36,944 nt of DNA from Seminavis robusta (taxonomy: Eukaryota; Bacillariophyta; Bacillariophyceae; Naviculales; Naviculaceae): assembly GCA_903772945.1 (NCBI GenBank), contig CAICTM010001110.1, positions 1 to 36,944 on the forward strand, read 5' to 3'. The position numbers and the translations under genes were made by a program. Position 1 is the first letter of the stretch. Each line of letters begins with the position of its first letter. The notes under the pieces are model-generated. The model had not been told where the DNA came from. It searched no databases and saw only the letters and a program-made list of their open reading frames with translations. This document shows positions 18,329 to 29,018 of the stretch, one piece after another.

Positions 18329-21300
18329 TTATGGATATTGGATGACGTAAAATGGGCCCTTCTCTGCATCAGTCACTGAACGGCCAACACCGTTCACAAT
18401 GTGTTGAATAGTCCCAGGTCCCGACAGGTTGCGAGTGTAGATTCGATTCAGAACAACCCCATCGCGCTCAGGTACTTCAAAGGCATTGACGGTCACAACG
18501 TCTGGGTTGTTGCGGTTGTAGCAATAGACACCACCGCACCAAAGCTCGTGCTCCGTGACGGCATCGCTCACCTTGTAAGCAGCCCACCCCAGGGTGCCAT
18601 CATCCGCAGTCCACTCGGCCTGGGATGGAGGTTCGTACGGCAGCTCATTCTGGAAGAAGAAAACCCTGCCGCGTTCACCGTTCCAACACAGATTGTATTC
18701 CTGAAAGTGTTCTACGAACAAGCCAGTAGCCGTCACGTCATTGCCATTCACAATGACACCATTCAGGCCCGTGTTGGTGGCCCAACGTTCATTGTCGCCA
18801 TCAAATCCATCCGATTTGTCAAAGTCTTCCACGCCATGATCGGCTCGCCAGACCCAAGTGTGATCCACAAGCACGTGATTGCTGTTTATCTCAAGGCAAA
18901 CGTTGGATTTGCCAATGTGAGGGCCACCTGTACGGTAACGAACGGAAGCATCGTTAGTTAGATGAATGTGAGAGTTCCAGCAGCTCGGAGAGTCAACTTT
19001 AGCTACATGTAGATGGGCCCAACTTACCAATGCGAAAGTAGACATCTGAGAGTGTAATTGGATTGTTTGGATCTCCATTGCTCGTGAGAGGGTCCCCTAA
19101 CGCCCCCACTTGCAGCAGAACAGGAGACAGCGTCAGGCCTCCATCGAAGGTCACTCCTGCAACAATGATTCCAGGTTGACTGGAAACTTTCAAGGGTACT
19201 GCACCATTCACGGCTGTCAGCGTTGCAATCCCCAATCCCAAGACTACCGTGTCGGCACGTTCCACCAGAATGCTCTCATCAGCATCATAGACACCGGGAG
19301 TCAAGAGCAAGTGTTTTCCCGCCGAAAGTTGCTCGTTAATTTCCGACACGGCATCACCGGGTTTGGCCACATAAAAGTCCGAGATGGGGATGGATTTGCC
19401 AGGAGTGCCACCATTGAGAGACCACGAGGTATCCTTTGTGTCACTGGTAAATGCTGGCACAAATACATTGTAGGCTCCTGCATCGTCGACGTAAAGCCAC
19501 GGTCTTTCGCGGTTCGCCGGGTTGCTTTCAATTGTGGTAATGGCTGGATCCGGATATTTAGAATCATCGGCCGGGGCACCTGTTACCCCCAGTAAGACTT
19601 GGTTCCAGGCTGAACCACTCCACTCCCCAACGTTGGAATTGCGAGTCAGGAACTGTTGTTGCGACCCCGAAATGATCTTGCCTCCAATTTTGGAATCGGC
19701 AATGAATCCACCCGACGCATATGCGGGATTGGAGCAGTAGTCCATCAGGGAGACGTCTCCTCCCTCAATGCTGACGCGACGCATGCTGGCCGCCTGTGAG
19801 ATTGCCCAGAACATGGCCGTGGCCCGACACGTGTCCTGATAACCTGGCGTGATGATTTGTATGGACAAGTTGGAGAGACCTCTCCAGAAGGAGTTGAGTG
19901 CAAAGCACAGCCCTTCCTCCGAGTTGTCGGTTGGGATAAATTTGCCATCCTGGTACGGGTCCTTTTCAAAGCACTTTCAAATCAAGACAATGGGAGGTCG
20001 TTCATGTGAGACATAGTCCCTACAGTGAAGCGCAGTCCCACTTTCCAACTTCTGCTGATTGATTGTACTTACGCGATTGTAGACTTCAATTTTCCCCATG
20101 ATTCGTACATCCTGCGGACTTTGACCCAGTCCAGCCACTGAAACGGAGAAATGTGTGATGTGAGGGCGCAGCAGTGTGTCTGTGACACAATAACTCATTA
20201 ACTACTACATGTACGTACCTTCGGTGTAATATCCAATCTGTATCATGAGTGGTTCTGTGGCGGATCCATACACTCCCGGTTGGAACAAGAGTGCATAGCG
20301 TTCCCGTCCCATTTCATTGTTTTGTTGTTGGCGAAAGACTTGATCTGCCCGTCTTTGAATCTCTGCGGTGGACATGGAAGGATCAAAGAGCATGACGTTG
20401 GGGCCCAAAAAGGTTGGTTTGGTTTGTAATAATGGGTGTGGCAACGAGTTCATCTTCATTATTGCTTGGTTTGCTGGGAGGTTTGTTGGTCAGAGTTGGT
20501 GCCTCGTCGTACTGAGGCACATTGTTGTCGTTTGAATTGTTGTTGCCCAGAACCGTGCTGCCTTGAGAAGAAGAATCGTCTAGCCCCGTTCCACTGCAAG
20601 AGGTTCCAACGCTCTGAATGGCTGCGATCTGACTGGAGGAGGAAGAACGGCACTGTCCCGAGCCACAAGCACCAATGAGGATCCCCAACAACCATACAAA
20701 CAAGAATGCAACGGCGAGGATGATTTGTTTCTTATGGAGGAACCAGATGGTGTCGAGATATCGTTTTCGGTAGAGACAATCATCCCTGTCAGTGGAGGAT
20801 TCAATCTCCACTTCAATCCCCGACAAGTTTTGGAAGGACGAGGACCGCCGTTGTTTGGGTCGTGCGGGTGATGATGATTCGGTCGAAGAGGAAGAGGATG
20901 CCTCTTCTTTGTCATCCCCACTACCACTGCTGCTTCTGCCAATGGGATCCGTCATGCTTTGGGCCAATTTCTGTTTTACCTGTCGTGTAGCATCCTCATC
21001 AATGTTATGAGAATCATATGTATAATTGTAATCAAACCTTCGTGGTCGTCGTGCCGTCGTCGTCGTCGATCTCAAGGGCACATAAATACTTTTCTGTCCA
21101 GCGCTGTTTGTATTATTACTCACATCGTGCAACGAAGTCTGAAACTTGTTGCGGATCCAATTGGACATTGCCTTGGCCTTGGACGGAGGAGGAGGAGGCG
21201 AATTGTTACCATTGCTGTCATCGCTATCCGAGTTGCCGCCAGCAATTTCCATGTTCTCCATGTTGTTGTTGCTGCGTGTCCCCTCCTCCACAGCGGCGGC

Positions 21301-21360
21301 ATCCTCGTCCTTGTCCAGGACAGAAGGCAGGGTCGTTTGGAAGACAAAAGTACGAGGCAT
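18329..21360 (-). CDS. Membrane-anchored right-handed beta-helix (pectate-lyase-fold/GH55-like) protein, multi-exon
   Basis: Exons are 21360 to about 20403, a frame change, then to 20219; 20137-20073; 19973-19028; and 18927-18329. Introns of 81, 99 and 100 bp have GT-AG ends and keep phase. The product is about 915 aa. Residues 1-210 are disordered, Ser/Asn/Asp-rich and cytosolic. Residues 212-231 (IILAVAFLFVWLLGILIG) form a type II signal anchor. A low-complexity stalk precedes a catalytic-type domain that begins at GPNVMLFDPSMS. This domain closely resembles bacterial and fungal secreted beta-helix proteins, often labelled adenylyl cyclase, factor 5/8-type or GH55-like (motifs ASGGFIADSKI, HLLLTPGVYDADESI, DHTWVWRADHG, NGERGRVFFFQNE). 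A carbohydrate-active role outside the cell is inferred. The frame change lies at a GGGCCCC run near 20400 and could be an assembly error, an unseen intron or a real mutation. Confidence 0.75.
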
Positions 21361-22287
21361 GGTAGAAGGATGGATGGATGGGTATATGACGGTTGGTTAA
21401 TACGATCTTCTTTTTCTGTTTGGGAAAAGGTGGTGGTCAGATTACTGAGGGTAATTGCCAATGGGAAGAAGATTATGGGACCGAGAAAGAGGACACCCAG
21501 AGTGAGGGCGACTAACGGATGCTTCAAGGAAACTCGATCTACTGTCTCTCAAGACTCGAGACTTTCCAGTAAGAATGGCTTTTTGCTCAAGGCGCAAAGG
21601 TGCCACTGGACTGTACGATTCAGCTTGGCCACAGACTTGGCTCTTGTTGGCGATGTGCTTGTCTTTGAGAGGAAGGAAGGATGGGGGTCGATGCAGCTAT
21701 TAGCTGCTTCGAAGGGAAAAGCATGCAAGAATGACGAGGCTTCCCACAAGTCAATTCCGACGAAAGATTCGATTCCGTTCCCGCACCGTTCGGGACCGCC
21801 ACTCCGAAGAAAAATGCCGACTACGGGACAAAATTGGCCAGTCACATGTACCAACGGCCATCTTTATCGTCACGTGGAAAACGTTGTGGAGGGTTACGGC
21901 GGGTGGGCTAGCTGTAGCTATGCAAAGCCACAGTACCACTTTGGAAAGCTCAACTTGTGGCTACGGTATGGGTCCGGTTTGCGGTACAGCGTACTGTATG
22001 TAGCCATTCTGCCAAACAGTGACGTGCCGCATAAATTGCTGGTTTCGTCGAGCTACATGGTTCTAGCCAGGCATTGACTCCTGTATCCATCTCTCCGGAA
22101 TTCGCGAAGGTGCTTTCGTCGAGACTTTGGTTCGTGTCATCTCTCTTTCCAAGGCTACATCCACAAAGCCCAGCCTTGCGGCAATGGCGACGCCGATTCA
22201 GATCAGATTCAATGACTGCTAGCTAGCCAGCAGCTACATATATAGTTAGGTCATATTGGATACAGATACTGCCAATGCAACTAGCAA
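21361..22287. other. Intergenic, no gene supported
   Basis: A long plus-strand frame (20959-22077) enters from the antisense of the beta-helix exon. Its composition gives no domain. This stretch probably contains the promoter of the minus-strand beta-helix gene. Confidence 0.4.
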
Positions 22288-22440
22288 CTAGACTTGCTCC
22301 TCCTCCTCGTCTCCCTCTCCTTCCTCCTCCACCTGATCATCGTTCTCTGCATCTTCGTCACCCTTCAAATCCGACAAATAGCTGCCACTTTCATCCTTTT
22401 CCGAATCTTGGCCACTCTCTTCCTCTTCAGAATCTTGGTC
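22288..22440 (-). other. In-frame acidic extension after the ankyrin-like gene's stop
   Basis: Directly after the TAG at 22441-22443 the same frame stays open for 50 codons. It reads DQDSEEEESGQDSEKDESGS and then more Asp/Glu-rich sequence to TAG at 22288-22290. The composition looks like a genuine protein tail, suggesting the stop is recent or is read through. Confidence 0.6.
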
Positions 22441-23886
22441 CTATTCAAGTTGATCCACTACATGGCATCCACGTTCAGCGGCAACTTTAAGAACATATCC
22501 ACGACATTTCCTTTCTTCCACGTCAAGTCCGTCTTCGTCACGTGGAAGCCAACTCCTTGCTGCTTCATCAATCAGTTCTTCCTCCCATGGACAACCATGC
22601 TCATAGGCATATTTGAGGCTTTCAAAGTTGGCGCGACAGGCAGCACTGCTACAAGTGTCATCCTCCCATGGACATCCGTTCTCATGGGCATAGTGTAAGA
22701 CTTGAAAATGCCCAAACCAAGCTGCTCGTTCGCAAACATTCTTGTCCCATGGACAGCCATTTTCGTGTGCATATTTCAGCATCTCCAGCCGCCCCTTTTC
22801 AGCAGCTTCCTTGCATGTAGATTCATCCCATGGGCATCCATGTTCATGTGCATATTTGAGGATATCCAAATGCCCCTTATCGGCAGCCTTTGCACAAACA
22901 CTGCTATCCCATGGACATCCATTCTCATGAAGCCACTTGACCACATCCAAGTATCCACCTTCTGCGGCATTGCGGCATGTAAACATGCTCCAAGCACATC
23001 CATTCTGATGTGCGTAAAGCAGCATGTCCATGTTTCCCATGCCTGCTGCCACTGCACATGTGCAATCGTCAAATTTGTATTCAATATCATCAAGGTCGGC
23101 GCCAGCCTCGTGGACATATTTCAGCATATCCAGATTTCCCGTCCTTGCCACACGAGGGCAAAGCATCATAGTTTGCCATGGACATCCATTTTCATGCGCA
23201 TATTTCAGAATTCCAAAATGACCTTTTGCAACAGCAGAAAAAGTGGTCACCCTATCCCATGGGCAGCCATTCTCATGCGCCCATGTAACAATTTCAAAGT
23301 GACCTCCTGAAGCAGCAAAAGAACAAGTGTCTGCATCCCATGGGCGGTCGTTTTCACGAAGCCACCTGAGAACTTCCAACTGCCCAGCGTGAGCTGCAGT
23401 GCGGCACAATTCTCGATTATTCCAAGGCAATCCATGTGCCCGGCCCCATTCGATAAGTCGTATGTTGCCACTTTTCACAATGTCCCGTTCAGCGTCAAAC
23501 CATTTGTAGCAATTCCGGTCATTCGAATACCAAAACTGAGCACGAGACAAACTGGAGAAAGCCGCGCTGAAGAATGTATCAGTGCTGGTTGCCCTGGGGT
23601 GTTCTCGTCTGTAAACTTTCATACGTGGAGGGTTCTCTACAGAATCACAATACTTCTTGTAGAGCTTGTTCATCTGCTTGTTCACCAGTCCAACAAAAAC
23701 ATAGTGGCCCATATACAGAAAGGGAAAGATCTGGTTGATCCAAATATCCTCATGATCCCAGATTCCACGAGGCGTCGCCTCGATCTCTGGTTTGCCCCTT
23801 TTCTGTTGGCCGGATACCTGGCGCTGTACCGGTACCAAAGAGTCGTCACTCAGGTTGTCTTTTGTTCCTTGCTTCGCTCTATCCAT
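22441..23886 (-). CDS. Ankyrin-like repeat protein with HENGCPW repeats, 481 aa
   Basis: A single exon. Residues about 38-75 (EDIWINQIFPFLYMGHYVFV and following) look like an F-box-type helical module. From about residue 115 to 455 there are 11-12 repeats of ~27 residues with the pattern AA..GHLD.LKYAHENGCPWD. This variant of the ankyrin repeat (two helices ending in GCPW) is common in stramenopiles and giant viruses. One repeat is degenerate (VHEAGADLDDIEYKFDD). Such proteins usually serve as protein-binding scaffolds, possibly substrate adaptors for ubiquitin ligases if the F-box is real; that role is inference. The protein is probably cytosolic or nuclear, with no signal peptide. The stop is followed in frame by a 50-codon acidic tail. 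Confidence 0.85.
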   Translation of the reverse strand: MDRAKQGTKDNLSDDSLVPVQRQVSGQQKRGKPEIEATPRGIWDHEDIWINQIFPFLYMGHYVFVGLVNKQMNKLYKKYCDSVENPPRMKVYRREHPRATSTDTFFSAAFSSLSRAQFWYSNDRNCYKWFDAERDIVKSGNIRLIEWGRAHGLPWNNRELCRTAAHAGQLEVLRWLRENDRPWDADTCSFAASGGHFEIVTWAHENGCPWDRVTTFSAVAKGHFGILKYAHENGCPWQTMMLCPRVARTGNLDMLKYVHEAGADLDDIEYKFDDCTCAVAAGMGNMDMLLYAHQNGCAWSMFTCRNAAEGGYLDVVKWLHENGCPWDSSVCAKAADKGHLDILKYAHEHGCPWDESTCKEAAEKGRLEMLKYAHENGCPWDKNVCERAAWFGHFQVLHYAHENGCPWEDDTCSSAACRANFESLKYAYEHGCPWEEELIDEAARSWLPRDEDGLDVEERKCRGYVLKVAAERGCHVVDQLE

Positions 23887-24795
23887 GGTTGCAACTCAAC
23901 TTATTAAGAATGTGCAAATAAAGAGATTCTCGATCAGAAGCCCTCGCAGGTGGTGGGCCAGCAACAGCAACAGGAACAGACAACGCGCGAAGCCCACGAT
24001 CTTTTTGTGGTTTTGGCAAAGATCTCCACCCTTCTTTCGTTCTTCGATTGATTCAATGATTCGTGGGTTTACAGCTCTGCTAGCTACTGGTGGCTTTGGA
24101 GTTTGCCGTCGAGGTGTTGGGTCGGTGGTGGGGTTGGTCCAGGAGTTTTCGTCGAGGTGTTGGTCCAGGAGTAGGGCCTGTCTATGGTCTAGTCTAGCTT
24201 GGGTCAGCACTGGGGCTTGGAGTGTGACCATAAGTGGGGCCGGGCATGGACTAGGTCCAGGACCGTCCAGGTTGGCCCTGGTGACCTGGAGATGAAACCA
24301 CAACCTTATCCAGGAGTGGGCCTGGAGATGGACCGGGGGTGAATCCTGGTGCGGAGCCGGAGTGGATCCTGGTGTTTTGCGGGAATGATGAACGAATCTG
24401 AGGCCTCTGCATCGTGTTGGGCTTTGCATAATATATCTTGTGCTCGACCTGTCGTTGTTGTTTGGAAAAGCAACCGATGCCGACAATAGCCTGCTGAAAA
24501 GGCATCCTTTTCATGACAACGACTGATTGTACAAGTATGATTCCATCGAAACCGAAAACCAAGCCTGGCCAGCGAGTACATAAACATGATGGATTACCTT
24601 TTTTTATCGATTGACTACTGATACTGTACGGAATGGTGAAAGCTGGCTGGTTGACTGGCACGATAGATAGCTGATAAGGTAGGAATCGAATCAACAGTGT
24701 TCTACTTGAAGTCCTCTTTGCCTGTGCTTTGTTGTGCCTCTGCTCCTGTACCGGTACAGAAAACCCAACTTTGCACCTTCCTCGTTTACTTGAGC
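23887..24795. other. Intergenic, no gene supported
   Basis: Bases about 24115-24375 are rich in GGTCCAGGAG-type strings, so minus-strand frames are Pro/Gly/His-rich. This looks like a degenerate low-complexity repeat, not a coding region. Confidence 0.4.
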
Positions 24796-25560
24796 TTAGG
24801 CACTGACATCAGTGAACAAGAGTTGTCGCTCCAATTCCTGCAGGACTGTTGTTTGGGGATTCTGCTCTTGCTTGTTTTTCTGTTTTTTGTACTGGAAGAA
24901 GCGGTGGCCAATCTTCTTGCTTTCATCAGGCACATCCGTGAAAAGGACCGTTCTTTCACATTCCTGCAACACCTGACTAGTCTGTTTTCCCATTGCAGCC
25001 AACTGTTTGGTAAAGGCAAATTCCATTTGCTTGAGCATTTGCTGCAACTTGGCCAATGGGGTTTCAGATGGATCGGTCATTATTCCATGGTGCTTACGAT
25101 CATCCAAATCGGTGAAAAAGACAAGTCGCTCTGCCTCCTTGACAGTTTGGCGTCCAGATTCCACGGAAGCCTCCAATTGAGCCCGGATCAACTCCATGAC
25201 TTTGCGCAACGACTCCACGGAGCAAGGTCCCTCCTGATCTTCCAAGTGTGTCGTAGTAAGAGTAGAGCAAGTAGGGTGAGAAATAGAACTGACCGTAGAC
25301 ATCTTGCTCATATCGCTTCTAGATCGGCTATTTGAAATGCATTGAATGTGATTTGTCCCCACGAGCTCATTGGTCGACAACCAGCGGTCCAACTTCTTCA
25401 CCGCCTTCAACCCATCTTCACGATCATTTGCATTCTGGTCCTTCAAATCAGTAAAAAACAACAGCCGCTCCACTTCTTTGATGGCAAGAAGCCCCTCTTC
25501 GGCAAATCTTGGGCTAGTAGTAGCCTTTGCATTGCTTGCAGTAGTAGTACTCCTGTTCAT
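24796..25560 (-). CDS. Novel protein with four ERxxxFTD motifs, 254 aa
   Basis: A single open frame. The same short motif ends four helical segments: KEVERLLFFTDLKD (about residues 28-41), KEAERLVFFTDLDD (about 140-153), QECERTVLFTDVPD (about 197-210) and QELERQLLFTDVSA (the very C-terminus). The consensus is E-[RK]-hydrophobic-F-T-D-[LV]. Between motifs are predicted helices rich in Lys, Glu and Gln (MELIRAQLEASVE, LQQMLKQMEFAFTKQLAAM) and a Ser/Thr-rich linker (75-110). There is no signal peptide, membrane segment or domain known to me. Spaced short motifs of this kind often dock a repeated partner or sit in a helical bundle; this is inference. The function is unknown. Confidence 0.65.
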   Translation of the reverse strand: MNRSTTTASNAKATTSPRFAEEGLLAIKEVERLLFFTDLKDQNANDREDGLKAVKKLDRWLSTNELVGTNHIQCISNSRSRSDMSKMSTVSSISHPTCSTLTTTHLEDQEGPCSVESLRKVMELIRAQLEASVESGRQTVKEAERLVFFTDLDDRKHHGIMTDPSETPLAKLQQMLKQMEFAFTKQLAAMGKQTSQVLQECERTVLFTDVPDESKKIGHRFFQYKKQKNKQEQNPQTTVLQELERQLLFTDVSA

Positions 25561-26063
25561 CTTTGCTTTGCAGTTGTTTGTTTTCTTGTGGTCGGAAATT
25601 GGAGTCGGTTTTCACGATGACTTGTGCGCCGAAATCTAGTTGAATTTCCATTCGCAAGTACGTGCGTCGGTGCTCCCGCGTGCAACGAGCCCAAGCCATG
25701 CTACACCATCATTTTTAAAAAAATCAACAAATCAAACATGGCAGCCGTCAGGTTGCTTCCTCCATGCTCGTTTAACTTTCATTCAAGTTTTTTGGCGCGA
25801 ACACTGGATGGTGGGTGGTTGGAGATCTTTGGACCGTCCTTTTGCCTTCTTTCATCGCCACCGCATGGCTGGTTGCTCGCTAGCAAGAGCTACTGTACCA
25901 TGTACCGTATGTACCGGTGGAGGCTTTTGATTGAAACGTTCCTGCAGGCCTACCGGTAGCCTGCTACCAGGTATGCCAGCAAGCATCACATGCATATCAT
26001 AATAGTTGTTTTATACTCTAGTAATCTTATTAAGATTGTACGGTACCAGTAGGCTACCGGCAA
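25561..26063. other. Intergenic, no gene seen
   Basis: It holds several TACCGG/CCGGTA strings (25905-26060). Frames on the plus strand are short and domain-free. It probably includes the promoter of the FTD-motif gene and the 3' end of the GH3 gene. Confidence 0.4.
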
Positions 26064-28681
26064 CTAAACAAGATGCAAGGCTCTCTTGGCTGGGTTTTGT
26101 ATGTCGCCAACTTCAACCTGCAATACTCTGTTGAAACCTGGAACGCGCAGTCCTTGCTCCATCTTCTTGAGCACGTCACTACTTGCAAATGTTCGCAGCG
26201 TTTCGGTAGGCACGGTTAGTCCTAACTTGGCAGATTCTCCAGGCTGCAAGTTGTTCAATCGACCAAAGTCAAACAGCTTCTTGAGTGGCTGAGCCGTGCC
26301 ATCTCCGCCCGTTATGAAACCAAGGACAATGGCGTCTCCGGCCACGGAACCAGTATTCGTGACCTTGACCTTGTAGGAATGCGTCTCAAGCGCTTGCAAC
26401 TTTCGTTCACTTGTTGCGTACTGGTAGTAAGCAAGGCTCAAGTCTGAGAGCAACACCTTCTTCTCTTCCTCTGCTTCGTCCAGCCATTCATACTTGAAAG
26501 TCGTATAGCTTAAACCATGTCCAAACTCATACACTGCCTCGTTGCGATACCACATGTACGTCACGCCATCGACAGACCTCATATCCATGTCGAAGAAGCT
26601 TCGCTTTTCCGTAAAGTCCGCGGGGTAGATTGTCATGGGAAGTTTGCCAGAAGGGTTGTTCTTTCCAATCAACGTGTGGGCGATTGCGTCTCCGCCATAC
26701 TGACCAGGGTACCAGGCTTCCAAGATTGTTGGGATATTTTCCTTTGGCCAAGAAATGTCAATAGGACCACCATTGTTAAGTAGAACAAGGACTGTGTTGG
26801 GGTTTGCTGCAGCCACGGCTTGCAGTAGATCCAGCTGTGCTCCCGGAAACGTGAGGTCGGTACGATCGGTCCCTTCGTTCTCAATTCGACTTGGACAATT
26901 GTCAGCACACAGTCCCAAAAAGGCAATCACAACGTCCGCATCTTTGGCAGCCTTGACAGCCTCGGGGATCCACTGCTTGGAATCATTTTCTGGGTCGTAC
27001 GAGTGTCCCGCCACATAGGTCACATCCATTCCTGCCCGTTTTGCTGCATCCAATGGCGAATTGGTCAATACAATTTTGCTAGTGCCAAAGTAATTGGACA
27101 GCATGGATGATGTGGCATTGGCGTGTGGTCCCACAAAGAGAATCTTTCCCTTTTGATGGTCTTGCGAAAGTGGCAGCAGCGACCCCTCATTCTTGAGCAA
27201 GACAATGCCTTCCTCGGCAGCCCGTAGACTCAATGCTCGACTCTTGGGTGTATCTACATGACTGTTGTTGTAGGTTTGGAAAATGACTTGATCGGGTCCA
27301 TCCATTTCACCTGCAAGGAAGAACTGTTTCAACATGCGCGACAGAGCCAGATCCAGATCGCTTTCTGTCACAGTGCCTGCTTTGAGCGCCTCTGCCAGAT
27401 GCTTGGGATAATAGTCTCCACAATTAATGTCAGTGCCACCTTTGAGAGCCGCACGGACGGTATCTTCTGGCGTCTTGGTGTAGTTGTGTGTATTTATAAT
27501 GTTGTCAATGGCTCCACAGTCCGACACAACAAAGCCACCAAAGCCCCACGTTTCTCGTAACAGCCCATTGAGAAAGCCGTCATTGGCACACATGGGCACA
27601 CCTGCCAAAATGCAATGCAATGCAACACAAAGCAAAACAGAAAGGATGAGCCATCTTACTACTACTACGGAATTCCTTATTTTTCCATCTGTTCTTTCAC
27701 TCACCATTGACTGCGTTATACGAGCACATGATGCTGGATACCTTTGCTTCTTGCACACACGCCTTGAAGACGGGCAAATAGTACTCTACCATGTCCCGAT
27801 CGGAAACTTTGGCATCAAAGTGATTCCTATCAACGTGGTTCCAGTTTTCCAGATCATAGGCAGCAAAATGTTTGCAGGTTGCTCCAATTTGCGTATAAGG
27901 AGAGATTTTGTAGTCCGAGCCATCGACGGGGTCTTTCCCAATTCCCTGGAGTCCCATGGCATATTGTGCGGCATAGTTGGATGTCACTGTGGGATCTTCA
28001 CCGGGTGTTTCTTGGCCTCTATAATAATAGAAAAACAGCAGTATGAGCGTGACTTTTTTGTTGTTGCCATGACAACAACATTGAGTAGTAGAATGTATGT
28101 ATTGTGTGTGTGTTAACGTACCGTCCCCACCTAGGATCTCGAAAGAGATTAATATCCGGACTCCAAAAAAAGACTCCGACCCATCCGGCATCCAATGTTC
28201 CGGCTTGATTGGCATTGTGAATGGCCCGTCCTTCTTGTCCAATGGTGAATCCCACGTGGCGCCACAAATCTCGATCAAACGAGGATCCCATGGCGGTCGG
28301 ATTGGGAAATCCGGTGGCACATCCCGTACTGACGTCGTCGGAGGGAGGAATGCATCCGCAAAAGACGCCATGGAGCCCTTCCGAGTAGGATATTTTGCCA
28401 ACCCCGAGCCGTGGAATACCATGGTCGTCGCTGGTGGAAATGTTAATCTTTTCGTCGATTGTCATGCGAGAGAGCAAATCGTCGACACGTTCAGGGATGG
28501 GCAAGGTGCCATCGCAGTAGGGGTATTTGTTGTAGGGATATTCGTGACACGTATTGGGAGCTGGTGGAAGAGGGGGATTATCCGCCAACGCTGGTTCCAA
28601 CTTGAACAAGGACAGTGTCACAATAAGGGTGGCCTGGAATATCATCTTCATCATCTGTCTATCTGATAGCAACTTCAACAA
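26064..28681 (-). CDS. Secreted glycoside hydrolase family 3 enzyme (beta-xylosidase/beta-glucosidase type), three exons
   Basis: Exons are 28681-28122, 28018-27705 and 27601-26064. Both introns are 103 bp with GT-AG ends, and all phases agree, giving 803 aa. A signal peptide is likely at residues 10-34 (MMKMIFQATLIVTLSLF then ALA), so the Met at 28654 may be the true start. The GH3 N-terminal barrel shows IPRLG, YSEGLHGV, PRWGRGQETPGEDP, KHFAAYD and VVSDCGAID, whose Asp (about 319) is the family nucleophile. The C-terminal alpha/beta domain follows (GKILFVGPHAN, ENEGTDRTDLTFPGAQ with the likely acid/base Glu) and then a fibronectin-III-like domain (FGHGLSYTTF onward). Overall it resembles plant and fungal BXL-type enzymes that remove xylose, arabinose or glucose from the non-reducing end. 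The substrate is not determinable here. Confidence 0.92.
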
Positions 28682-29018
28682 CCAAACACTGGCTACTAGC
28701 TAGTACGAGTAGCTATTTGTAATGCTGGAGTAAATGACTATTGGGTCCAACGGCCAAAGCCATCATCAAAGGCGAAAAGATCTCTGAGATTTTGGATCTT
28801 TTGAGAATGTTGACACCGATGATGCCACCATGTAACACTGCCCTTAATGACGCATGCGTGGGATCGCATCGGGAAAAGATCCCAAGCATGCAGCAACGTC
28901 TGTCTTCACCCAAAGAAGAGAGAAGGCGCATCATTCCCAAAAACTACTAGATACTGTAGCTGGCCAGGGCTACCGGTACCAGCTTGCTAGAGCTAGCTAG
29001 AAGTAGTAGACTTGAGCC
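28682..29018. other. Intergenic between divergent genes
   Basis: This is a shared upstream region of the GH3 gene (minus) and the FHA gene (plus), about 340 bp. It has CTAGCTAG-type palindromes near 28697 and 28990 and TACCGGTA near 28971. No gene is seen. Confidence 0.5.

Noticed and set aside
20959..22077. 372-codon plus-strand open frame
   Set aside because: It overlaps antisense to the well-supported beta-helix exon 1, has no domain, and its composition is that expected of an antisense shadow plus intergenic DNA.
22702..23310. 202-codon plus-strand frame
   Set aside because: It is antisense to the ankyrin repeats; the repeated translation simply mirrors the repeats.
23896..24694. Pro-rich minus-strand frames (147-196 codons)
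   Set aside because: They arise from GGTCCAGGAG-type low-complexity DNA and show no domain or stable start.
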